In this document: positions 16,884 through 25,125 of the stretch, piece by piece
How positions within the stretch are numbered: the first letter of the stretch is position 1
How the letters are laid out: each line of letters opens with the position of its first letter
NCBI GenBank assembly: GCA_003565555.1
Contig: PXBH01000023.1
Location: forward strand, 1 to 59,812
Origin: Cryomorphaceae bacterium
GTDB taxonomy: Bacteria; Bacteroidota; Bacteroidia; Flavobacteriales_D; Cryomorphaceae
Reading direction: 5' to 3'
DNA: 59,812 nt
The notes under the pieces: generated by a model
The model's database searches: none
The model's input: the letters and a program-made list of their open reading frames with translations, nothing else
Told to the model about the DNA's origin: nothing
Program-made: the position numbers and the translations under genes

Positions 16884-17118
16884 AATTCACGGCATCAATC
16901 GCCTCGGCAAGTTTTCGGTCTTTTTCGGTGACGGCGCCGCCCGCATCATGGGTGTTGAGGGTCACCTCCACCGTATTGTACACATTGCGCCAGTCGGGGT
17001 GGTGCTGCGCCTTTTCCGCCTCGAACGCCACGCGCGTCATAAAGGTGAAGGCATCTTTGAAATCCTTGAATTTGAAGGTCTTTTTCAACCCTTCAGCGGT
17101 TTCTTTCCATTCGCTCAT
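16876..17118 (-). CDS. phhB: 4a-hydroxytetrahydrobiopterin dehydratase (pterin-4-alpha-carbinolamine dehydratase)
   Basis: Eighty residues is close to the usual length for this small cytosolic enzyme. The catalytic motif HHPDWRNVYN is at residues 39-48, followed by the conserved VEVTLNTHDAGGAVTEKD. It regenerates the pterin cofactor after phenylalanine hydroxylation, or takes part in molybdopterin-like pterin chemistry when no hydroxylase is present. The last codons (NWQ, TAG) coincide with an ATTGCCN heptad cluster. It lies 15 bases downstream of the S46 peptidase and is probably cotranscribed with it. No phenylalanine hydroxylase is visible in the window, so its pathway here is inferred. 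Confidence 0.9.
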   Translation of the reverse strand: MSEWKETAEGLKKTFKFKDFKDAFTFMTRVAFEAEKAQHHPDWRNVYNTVEVTLNTHDAGGAVTEKDRKLAEAIDAVNWQ

Positions 17119-17133
17119 ATCGCTCTGCTTTTA

Positions 17134-19341
17134 TCAGTTTTCAATCGGTGCCGGCTCCCTGTCTTTCAGGTACACCAACTCCATTTCATCAATCAGGTGC
17201 CCGGCTCCCGCAAATTTATCAATAATGAAAAGCACGTACTTGATGTCGACCATGATGTTGCGGCATATCTCCCCATTGAACATGATGTCGCTCATGGTGC
17301 TTTCCCAGGTTCTGTCAAAGTTCAGCCCTACAAGGTGGCCGCGTGCGTCGAGGGCCGGGCTGCCGGAATTTCCTCCCGTCGTGTGGTTTGACCCGAGGAA
17401 GCATACCCGCATCTCCCCTTCCGTGGCGTAAGGACCGTAGTCGCGTTCGCGCTGAAGTTCCAGTAATTTCTCCGGCACATCGAAGTCGCGGTGATCGGGG
17501 ATATACTTTTCGGCAATTCCGGCCAGCGTGGTGTAGGGCATGTACTTCATCCCGTCTCTCGGCCGCGAACCCTCCATGCTCCCGAAGGTGATGCGCAGGG
17601 TGCTGTTGGCATCCGGCCAGTAGTTCACTTCCGGAAAAAGGGTCATGCGGGCCGCCACATATTCGCGCATCAGCGCATCTTTTCGATCGTTGAAATAGGC
17701 ATACCCCGGCGCCACTGCGCTTCGGTAGTTCTGCATGAGCCCCGCACCGGCCAGATATGCGGGATCTTTCAAAACGGTTTTAGCCATTTTCTTGTTCGGC
17801 TTGTCGAGGAGCTTCATGAGTGCTTCCTTATCGGCAAAAACGGTTTGACCGAAGAAAGCATCCGCCGCCCGCTTGCCGTCCTCTCCGTATTTTGAGGCAT
17901 ATTCTCGGAGTACCTGCGGCACCAACATTTCGGGACAGCCCTCTGTAAACACCGCAAACTGCGCCGCCATGATCTGGCGGTCTGTAATGCGGTCGTAATT
18001 TTTAAAATGCTTTTCCGCGGCGGTTTTGAGCTTTTCAACCTTCTCGGAAAGGAGACCGGCATCGTCGAGGCTGTCGCGAAACTCCGCAACCTGAGCGAAC
18101 TGCTCCGCAAAACGAAGGATTTCGGGTCCGTAGAAGTAAAACTCAATCAGATAATCGCGGGCGAGGACATACGGAGAAAACTCCGCGTAGAGTTCGCCGA
18201 GACGGGCGGGAATCTCCGGATCGATATCGGGGTTGTCGGCGGCCGCCTCTCTGAATTTTTCTTCGAATTCGGTTTTTTGTCCCAAGACATCATAGCGCTG
18301 TAGGCCCATGGTTTGCCCGATCCATTTTTTGTGCGCATTGGCAATTCTCGACTGCTTGGCCGCGTATTTGATCCGCAGTTCATCACTCGAACCCATGGCG
18401 CGGTCAATGACTCCGAGGCTTGCCTCCCGCATCGCTTTTCGCGCGGGGTTGGCCTGTTCCAGGACGTAGGCTACGGCATCGCTCGTGAGGTACTGCTCGG
18501 TGACCCCGGGAAATCCGAACACCATGGTGTAATCGCCCGGATCGAGGCCGTCCATATTGATGGGCAGGCTGTGCTTGGGGGTGTAGGGCACATTGGCCGG
18601 GCTGTAATCCGCAGGCTTGTTGTCGGCATCGGCGTAAATACGGAAGAGGGCAAAATCGCCGGTGTGCCGCGGCCATTCCCAGTTGTCCGTATCACCGCCA
18701 AACTTCCCGATGGCCGAGGGCGGTGCCCCCACCAGACGCACATCGCGAAAGATTTCTTTCACGACCATGTAATACGAATTTCCGTAGAAGAAAGGATTGA
18801 TCTCCGCCTCGTAACCGTTGTCTCGGGTGGCTGCTTCGATCAGCGTAGAGGCCATGGCGCGCAGCGCAGCTTGACGCTCTGCACCTTCGAGTTCTCCCGC
18901 GGCCTCCTTCATGGCATCGGTCACGTCCTCGATCCGCACCACAAAACTTGCCGTAAGGCCCTCATTGGGGAATTCATCCGTCATTTCCTGCGCCCAAAAG
19001 CCCTCCTTCAGGTAGTCGTTTTCCACACTTGAGTGCGATTGAATTTGGCTGTACCCGCAATGGTGATTAGTGAGGATGAGCCCCTTTCGGGAAATCACCT
19101 CTGCCGTGCAGCCGCCGCCGAAGTGGACAATGGCGTCTTTCAGGCTGCTTTGGTTAATGCTGTAAATGTCTTCTGCCGAAAGTTCGAGTCCCGCCGCCTG
19201 CATATCTCCGATCACGAGTTTCTGCAGCGTGCTCGGAATCCACATGCCCTCGTGGGCAGCGGCGGGACGAGGGCTTGCGAAGAAAACAATCAGGGTGAGC
19301 AGGGCTGTCGGGGCAAAGTGTGAAGTGAAATTCCGATTCAT
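17134..19341 (-). CDS. S46 family dipeptidyl peptidase, DPP11-like by specificity residue
   Basis: The 735-residue protein has a signal peptide ending at PRPAAA and the S46 N-terminus HEGMWIPSTLQKL. The chymotrypsin-fold triad is intact: His in LILTNHHCGYS (residues 93-94), Asp in GGDTDNWEWPRHTGDF, and Ser in TTGGNSGSPAL. The residue 18 positions after the catalytic Ser is Arg (in NFDRTWE). In characterised S46 enzymes Arg here marks DPP11 (cleavage after Asp or Glu), while Gly marks DPP7. It should release N-terminal dipeptides from peptides in the periplasm. It sits between a J-domain membrane protein gene and phhB on the same strand. The acidic specificity is an inference from one residue. 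Confidence 0.92.
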   Translation of the reverse strand: MNRNFTSHFAPTALLTLIVFFASPRPAAAHEGMWIPSTLQKLVIGDMQAAGLELSAEDIYSINQSSLKDAIVHFGGGCTAEVISRKGLILTNHHCGYSQIQSHSSVENDYLKEGFWAQEMTDEFPNEGLTASFVVRIEDVTDAMKEAAGELEGAERQAALRAMASTLIEAATRDNGYEAEINPFFYGNSYYMVVKEIFRDVRLVGAPPSAIGKFGGDTDNWEWPRHTGDFALFRIYADADNKPADYSPANVPYTPKHSLPINMDGLDPGDYTMVFGFPGVTEQYLTSDAVAYVLEQANPARKAMREASLGVIDRAMGSSDELRIKYAAKQSRIANAHKKWIGQTMGLQRYDVLGQKTEFEEKFREAAADNPDIDPEIPARLGELYAEFSPYVLARDYLIEFYFYGPEILRFAEQFAQVAEFRDSLDDAGLLSEKVEKLKTAAEKHFKNYDRITDRQIMAAQFAVFTEGCPEMLVPQVLREYASKYGEDGKRAADAFFGQTVFADKEALMKLLDKPNKKMAKTVLKDPAYLAGAGLMQNYRSAVAPGYAYFNDRKDALMREYVAARMTLFPEVNYWPDANSTLRITFGSMEGSRPRDGMKYMPYTTLAGIAEKYIPDHRDFDVPEKLLELQRERDYGPYATEGEMRVCFLGSNHTTGGNSGSPALDARGHLVGLNFDRTWESTMSDIMFNGEICRNIMVDIKYVLFIIDKFAGAGHLIDEMELVYLKDREPAPIEN

Positions 19342-19366
19342 GGATGGTTTGAGTGAGGTTAAAAAA

Positions 19367-19906
19367 TCAATTGAAGCGCTGCTTAAAAAACCAAACGCCG
19401 TAGAGGAAACAAACGCCGATAAAGATAGGCACTGCGTGGAAATCCGGTTCCTCTCCCTTCGGCAGCAATCGGGTCATCTCCTCGAAGTAGCTGACTATCG
19501 GGGCGAAAATCATGATAAGTCCGGCGCCCATGGCTACGTAATCGAAGAGGTTGTTCACCACCATGGCCGTGCGGTAAATCGGTGATTTTGCAAATTTGGC
19601 AAAGGGCATTTCGGCATGGCGGGCCGCGCGGTAGCGCGCCTCACGGGCCAGGTCATGCTTCCTCTGCTCGGTTTTTTTCCCCTTGTACCGCCGAATGGCG
19701 TCGCGGATGTACATCTCACGCTTGAGCAGAATTTCGTAGGCCTCATTGACCTCGATAAACTGTGTTTTGGTGGCCGGATTCCCGCTGCGGTCGGGGTGAT
19801 ATACTTTGGCCAGGCTACGATAGGCCGATTTAATCTCCGCATCGGAAGCTCCGGGGGCCACGCCCAGCTTTGCGTAATACTGATCAAAAAATTTGAGTCT
19901 GCTCAT
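19367..19906 (-). CDS. J-domain (DnaJ-like) protein with C-terminal membrane segments
   Basis: I use the ATG at 19906 ([16 protein letters not shown], 179 residues); the frame extends ten codons further upstream without conserved sequence. The J domain covers about residues 6-70, with the diagnostic HPD in [11 protein letters not shown] basic helical linker follows, then hydrophobic stretches ([19 protein letters not shown] and [16 protein letters not shown]) that should anchor it in the inner membrane with the J domain in the cytosol. It likely recruits DnaK to the membrane; its client is unknown. The gap to the DPP11-like gene is 25 bases, so the two are probably in one operon. Confidence 0.85.
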   Translation of the reverse strand: MSRLKFFDQYYAKLGVAPGASDAEIKSAYRSLAKVYHPDRSGNPATKTQFIEVNEAYEILLKREMYIRDAIRRYKGKKTEQRKHDLAREARYRAARHAEMPFAKFAKSPIYRTAMVVNNLFDYVAMGAGLIMIFAPIVSYFEEMTRLLPKGEEPDFHAVPIFIGVCFLYGVWFFKQRFN

Positions 19907-20098
19907 CCGCAATTTCGTTTCGGCTTCCCGACGCAAGGGGCTAATTTAAACGATCCCCGCCGAAATATCCCCTTCATTAACATCTCAAAACAAGGGTATG
20001 CGGTGATTCCCGACAGGCCGGTACCGCCGCCGCTGTGCCGCAGTGCTGCTGTCTCCGGGCGGAGTGTCGTCAGGTTTTTCGTACTTTTCACATCGCAA

Positions 20099-23000
20099 AT
20101 GTCCATGCGCACGCTACGCTTCACCATAATCAGCCTCTTGCTGCTCTTGCTCTCTGTTTCGGTACACGCGCAGATGCGTTTTACGGAAAACGGGAAGCAA
20201 TGGCCCGCGCATGTGCTCTTCAGAACAGACATCCCGGGGGGAAAGTTGTACCTCGAAAAGAACCGACTTACCGTAGACTTGTACGATACGGAAACCACGG
20301 CGCGCGTATTCTCCGCGCACAGCGGTGAAAAAGAAAGGCTCGAGATTCCGGAGTTTTTGCAGTGCCACGCTTACCGCATCAATTTCTCGGGAGCCTCAAA
20401 TGCGGCGGAAACGGCGGGCCAAAACGCCTTTGCCGGAAGGTACAACTACTTCATCGGAAACGACCCCGACAAATGGTCGACCGACCTGAAGGCTTACGCA
20501 TCTGTGCGCTACACGAACCTCTACCCGGGAATCGATCTAAAGGTCTACGAAAACGGCCGGGCCAAATACGACTTCATTGTGGCGCCCGGTGCCGACCCCG
20601 CGCAGATCGCATTGGAGTACGAGGGGGTAAAACCGAAAAAAGACGGCGACGGAAACCTCGTACTGAAAACGGCCGCGGGCGAAGTGAAAGAATCCCGGCC
20701 CTTCGCCTATCAAATCACAGACGGCAGCGTAGTTACCGTATCCTGTGAATACGATGTGCGGCGCAACACTGTCCGCTTTGCCCTCGGTGACTACGACACC
20801 TCGCGCGAGCTGATCATCGATCCGGAACTCATCTTCAGCACCTACAGCGGCTCCACGGCGGATAATTTCGGGTACACTGCTACCTACGATGCCCAAGGTC
20901 ATCTCTACGCGGGGAGCTCCGTATTCGGCACTGGCTACCCCGTCACGTCGGGCGCCTACCAAGCTGCCTGGGCGGGCGGTACGGGCGCGGGTGCACTGGC
21001 GGGAACAGACATCGCCCTGACAAAATTTTCCCTCGACGGCACTTCGTTGATATACAGCACCTATCTCGGCGGAAGCGGCGATGAGCTTCCGCACAGCCTT
21101 ATCACCGACGATCAGAACAACCTCTATATGCTGGGCACGAGCGGCTCGGATAATTATCCCGTGCTTCCCGGGGCATACCAACCGGGATTTGCCGGCGGTC
21201 AAAGTACCACCCTCGGGGGTGTAGGTGTGGCCTACACACAGGGGTGCGACATCACGGTCACGGGGCTCAATCCCTCGGGCAACGGACTGATCGGCTCTAC
21301 CTATGTGGGCGGAACGGAAAACGACGGCATCAATACCGCCTCCGGGCTGCGCTACAATTACGCCGACGAGGTACGCGGCGAAATTGAGCTCGATGCAGCC
21401 GGCAACGTGATGGTGGGCAGCAGTACGCGCAGCGCAGACTTTCCCACCTCGGCGGGGGCCTTTCAAACCGAGAAGCAGAATACCCAAGACGGGGTGGTAT
21501 TTCGGATGAATCCGCAGCTCACCGAGCTGCTTGCCTCCACCTTCTACGGAGGCAACGGCGGAGATGCCATCTACTCCATCGACATCAGTCCGCACGGTGT
21601 CACCGCCGGCGGAGGTACCCGCTCTTCTGACCTTGCACAGGCGGGAAGCCCTTATCAGCCCGGCTTCGGCGGGGGCGCGGCCGACGGCTTTCTGGCGGTC
21701 TTCAGCGAGGACCTCTCCACACTCGAAGCGGCGACCTACTTCGGTTCCGGGGCTTATGATCAAATCTATTTTACCGAAAGGGATGCACAGGGCAGGGTGC
21801 ACTGCTTCGGCCAAACCGAGGCTGCGGACGACACCTTCATCATCAACGCCGACTACGCCGTGCCGAACAGCGGCATGCTCCTGGCCAAGTTTGAACCCGA
21901 TTTGGAAAACATTATTTGGAGCACGGTATTCGGCGACGGAAATAACGTGCCCAATATCTCGCCGGGCGCCTTCTCGGTCGACATTTGCAACCGCATTTAC
22001 CTTTCGGGATGGGGCGGAAATGTGAACAATCAAGGCTCCACCCAAGGCCTGCCCGTGACCCCTGACGCGCTTCAGTCCTCCACAAACGGCAGCGACTTTT
22101 ACTTCCTCGTGATTGACGGAGACGCCTCCGAACTCACCTTCGCGACTTTCTTCGGCGGAGGTACGAGCAATGAGCACGTAGACGGCGGAACCAGCCGATT
22201 CGACCGCTCGGGAAAAATCTATCAGGCCGTATGCGCCGGGTGCGGGAGCAATGACGATTTTCCCATCCATCCCGAGAATGCCTGGAGCCCGACCAACAAC
22301 AGCTTCAATTGCAACCTCGGGGTGACCAAAATCGATTTCAACCTCCCGCTGGTCATCGCTGATTTTGAGACGGAATCCGTTTGCCTGCCCGAGCCCGTGA
22401 GCTTTGTAAACAATTCCGTCACGGGGTCCGAGCAGTCCGTCTTTATCTGGGATTTCGGTGACGGAAACACCTCCAACCTGCCGGCACCGGAACACCTGTA
22501 CGATGCCCCCGGCACTTATACCGTATCTCTCACCGTGTGGGACGGAGCCGCCTGCAATGTGGCAGATACCCTCACCCTGACCGTCGACGTATTTGAAGGG
22601 GTCGACATCACCATCGCCGACGAAGTTTTCTCCTGTACGGAAAATACCTTCGAACTTACCGCCGAGGGCTTTGCGGAGACCTATACATGGGCCGCCGATC
22701 CGGACTTCGAGAATGTGCTGGCGCAAGGGCCCGAAGCGAATACCTATACCGCCGATGCGGATGAACCCACCGTAATCTACCTCCTCGCCGAATCGGGAAT
22801 TTGCAGCGCGGAGGCAGAGGTGGCGGTGTTTCCGCCGCCCGCAGCTTCCTTCACTCCGAGCGACACCCTGATATGCGCCTCGGCGGAAATTACGGCAACA
22901 CTCAGCTCACTTACTTCCGATGCGTTTTCAGACTTCGTGTGGGAGCCGGAGGCCCTCCTTGCGGAAGGTCAGGGCACCCCTGTCGCCGTATTCGAATCTG

Positions 23001-24115
23001 ACACCGGCTTCGTCATCAGCGTCACGGCCCTCTCGCAATTCGGCTGCGAAGTCACCGCCTCTGCTGCGGTCGAGGTATTTCCCGTCGCCCTGGAAGCCCC
23101 GGCCGACACCCTCCTCTGCAACGATGAGCCCCTGAACCTCACCGCCAACTCTTTCGGCACCGCAACATCCTTTGAGTGGGCTGCCGATCCGGATTTTTCG
23201 GAAATTCTCAACACCCCCGGCGACAGCTCGACGGCAGTCGTTCCCTCCGGGTTCCAACACTTCTACATTCGCATCACCAACGGCCCCTGCACCTTGACCG
23301 ACAGCACCGCCGTAAGCTTCTTCAACGCGGGCACCACCGTGAGTGAAGACCGCCTGATTTGCGCGGGCGATACCACCCTGCTCACCGTGCTCAATGATTT
23401 TCCCGGAACGGAACTGACCCACTTTTGGGAACCTGAGGAGTTCATCATTTCCGGTCAGGGCACCAATACCGCATCGGTATTCGCCGATGAGGCGGTGACC
23501 TTCACAGTGGTGAGTACCGCCCTCGACGGGGCCTGCGTGATCGAAAATTCGGTAACCGTATTTACCTCCCCGCTGGGTGAACTCAGCTTTACCGCCGCGG
23601 CAGATCCCCCCGTGATTACCCCCGGAGGCAGCAGCACCCTGACCGTTGCGCCGGTCGATGAGGCATACGATTATTTCTGGTCGCCCGAATCGAGCCTGAG
23701 CAGCCCTGTGGGAAGTTCGGTGACCGCCTTTCCGAGTACCACGACCGAATACGCGCTTACGGTAGCCGACAGCGACTCAGCGGGAACCTGCGTCAAAAAT
23801 GAATTCGTGATCGTGACGGTGGTGGATGCGGTGTGCGGGGAGCCGAATATATTTGTCCCCAATGCCTTCACCCCGAACGGCGACGGAGAAAATGATGTGC
23901 TTTATGTGCGCGGGCTGAATATCGTCAACCTCAAATTTGCCGTCTACGACCGCTGGGGTGAGCTCGTCTTCGAGACGGATGATCAGGACCGCGGTTGGGA
24001 CGGCACCTACAAAGGCCGGGAGGCCGGTCCGGCGGTATTCGTGTACCACTTAGAAGCCGATTGCGGCGACGGGCAATCTTATTTCACGAAAGGCAACGTA
24101 ACCCTGATTCGATGA
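20099..24115 (+). CDS. large SBBP/PKD/Ig-like surface protein with T9SS type B (gliding motility-associated) C-terminal domain
   Basis: The start is set at the ATG at 20099 (an ATG two codons on, at 20105, is equally good); the open frame upstream is antisense to the J-domain gene. The 1338-residue product has a signal peptide (LLLLLLSVSVHAQ), an N-terminal beta domain (about 26-230) ending ELIIDPELIFSTYSGS, beta-propeller-type SBBP repeats (about 240-740; ALTKFSLDGTSLIYSTYLGG and variants), a PKD domain (about 764-830; FIWDFGDGNTS), then five diverged Ig-like modules (about 840-1244; WAADPDF occurs twice). The type B tail is at 1246-1338 (IFVPNAFTPNGDGENDVLYV, YDRWGELVF). It is predicted to be exported by T9SS and held at the cell surface. 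Its stop overlaps the start of the PorP/SprF gene. Confidence 0.9.
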   Translation: MSMRTLRFTIISLLLLLLSVSVHAQMRFTENGKQWPAHVLFRTDIPGGKLYLEKNRLTVDLYDTETTARVFSAHSGEKERLEIPEFLQCHAYRINFSGASNAAETAGQNAFAGRYNYFIGNDPDKWSTDLKAYASVRYTNLYPGIDLKVYENGRAKYDFIVAPGADPAQIALEYEGVKPKKDGDGNLVLKTAAGEVKESRPFAYQITDGSVVTVSCEYDVRRNTVRFALGDYDTSRELIIDPELIFSTYSGSTADNFGYTATYDAQGHLYAGSSVFGTGYPVTSGAYQAAWAGGTGAGALAGTDIALTKFSLDGTSLIYSTYLGGSGDELPHSLITDDQNNLYMLGTSGSDNYPVLPGAYQPGFAGGQSTTLGGVGVAYTQGCDITVTGLNPSGNGLIGSTYVGGTENDGINTASGLRYNYADEVRGEIELDAAGNVMVGSSTRSADFPTSAGAFQTEKQNTQDGVVFRMNPQLTELLASTFYGGNGGDAIYSIDISPHGVTAGGGTRSSDLAQAGSPYQPGFGGGAADGFLAVFSEDLSTLEAATYFGSGAYDQIYFTERDAQGRVHCFGQTEAADDTFIINADYAVPNSGMLLAKFEPDLENIIWSTVFGDGNNVPNISPGAFSVDICNRIYLSGWGGNVNNQGSTQGLPVTPDALQSSTNGSDFYFLVIDGDASELTFATFFGGGTSNEHVDGGTSRFDRSGKIYQAVCAGCGSNDDFPIHPENAWSPTNNSFNCNLGVTKIDFNLPLVIADFETESVCLPEPVSFVNNSVTGSEQSVFIWDFGDGNTSNLPAPEHLYDAPGTYTVSLTVWDGAACNVADTLTLTVDVFEGVDITIADEVFSCTENTFELTAEGFAETYTWAADPDFENVLAQGPEANTYTADADEPTVIYLLAESGICSAEAEVAVFPPPAASFTPSDTLICASAEITATLSSLTSDAFSDFVWEPEALLAEGQGTPVAVFESDTGFVISVTALSQFGCEVTASAAVEVFPVALEAPADTLLCNDEPLNLTANSFGTATSFEWAADPDFSEILNTPGDSSTAVVPSGFQHFYIRITNGPCTLTDSTAVSFFNAGTTVSEDRLICAGDTTLLTVLNDFPGTELTHFWEPEEFIISGQGTNTASVFADEAVTFTVVSTALDGACVIENSVTVFTSPLGELSFTAAADPPVITPGGSSTLTVAPVDEAYDYFWSPESSLSSPVGSSVTAFPSTTTEYALTVADSDSAGTCVKNEFVIVTVVDAVCGEPNIFVPNAFTPNGDGENDVLYVRGLNIVNLKFAVYDRWGELVFETDDQDRGWDGTYKGREAGPAVFVYHLEADCGDGQSYFTKGNVTLIR

Positions 24116-25125
24116 AGAAGGCCCTGCTCATCTCGGTTTTTGCGGTTGCAGCGGCCCTGAGCCTGCAAGCCCAGGACATCCACTTCTCTCAGTTCTTCTT
24201 TGCCCCCGCATGGCTCAACCCGGCCGAAACGGGCCACTTCGATGCGCAGTACCGCGCCACCGCCAATCAACGCACCCAGTGGCGCGAAGTGGCACAGCCC
24301 TACACCACCTTTGCCCTCGCCGCCGACGGCAGGCCCGATTTCCTTCCGGAAAATTTCTCTGTCGGAGCGGCCATCATGAACGACCGCGCGGGAGATGCCC
24401 GGTTCAATACCTTCACCCTCCTCCTCGGCGGAGCCTATCGGTACGCTTTCAAAAATGACGACCGCCACAGCCTTCGGGGAGGGGTTCAAATGGGGCTCTC
24501 CCAAGTGAGCCTCGACCCCGAAGCCCTGCGTTTCGACAACCAATTCGACGGAGCCGCCTTCGACCCCAACCGACCCACGGGCGAAAACTTTGCACGAAAC
24601 AGCCGTGTGCACGCCAATGTAAACCTCGGACTTGCCTACACCTTCGATTATGCCCGCGGAAAATCCCTGACCGGAGGCTGGGCCGGCCACAACCTCACCC
24701 GCCCCGACCGCAGCTTTTTCAACGACACCGGAGTAAATCTTCCCGCGCGCCACACCTTCTACCTGCGCGGCGCGTGGAACCTCCGTCCCGACATCGATCT
24801 GCTGCCCGCGCTGAGCTATATGCGTCAGGGCACCTTCAGTGAAGTACTGGCCGGGGGTGCTGTACGCTACACGCTGCTCAACGAGCGCAGCATGTACCGT
24901 GCGGTGTTTGCAGGGTGGTTCGGGCGCTTCGGCGACAGCGGCATCGGGCTGGCCGGCATGGAGATCGACGACTGGCGGGTGGGCGTGAGCTACGACGTGA
25001 ACCTCAGCAACCTGCAGGTTGCCAGCCGAAATCGCGGCGGATTTGAGTTTTCAGTGCAGTACCTTTTCAACCGAACGCCGCAAAACTCGGGATTTATGCA
25101 CCGCTATTGCCCGCGCTATATATGA
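24112..25125 (+). CDS. PorP/SprF family type IX secretion-associated outer-membrane protein
   Basis: The start codon overlaps the stop of the large type B cargo (ATGA). The 337-residue protein has a signal peptide ending LSLQAQ and the family opening DIHFSQFFFAPAWLNPAETG, followed by an alternating beta-barrel pattern (GAYRYAFKNDDRHSLRGGVQMGLS) and many aromatic-girdle strands. In Flavobacterium gliding, SprF is specifically needed to deliver the type B cargo SprB encoded next to it. By analogy this porin should serve the 1338-residue protein upstream. Its own stop overlaps the OmpA-like gene start, completing a coupled triad. Confidence 0.9.
   Translation: MKKALLISVFAVAAALSLQAQDIHFSQFFFAPAWLNPAETGHFDAQYRATANQRTQWREVAQPYTTFALAADGRPDFLPENFSVGAAIMNDRAGDARFNTFTLLLGGAYRYAFKNDDRHSLRGGVQMGLSQVSLDPEALRFDNQFDGAAFDPNRPTGENFARNSRVHANVNLGLAYTFDYARGKSLTGGWAGHNLTRPDRSFFNDTGVNLPARHTFYLRGAWNLRPDIDLLPALSYMRQGTFSEVLAGGAVRYTLLNERSMYRAVFAGWFGRFGDSGIGLAGMEIDDWRVGVSYDVNLSNLQVASRNRGGFEFSVQYLFNRTPQNSGFMHRYCPRYI

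Noticed and set aside
20537-22726. 729-codon open frame on the minus strand inside the T9SS type B gene
   Set aside because: It lies fully antisense to a gene with clear domains; GC-rich codon use leaves the opposite frame open. Its translation is low-complexity and resembles no family.
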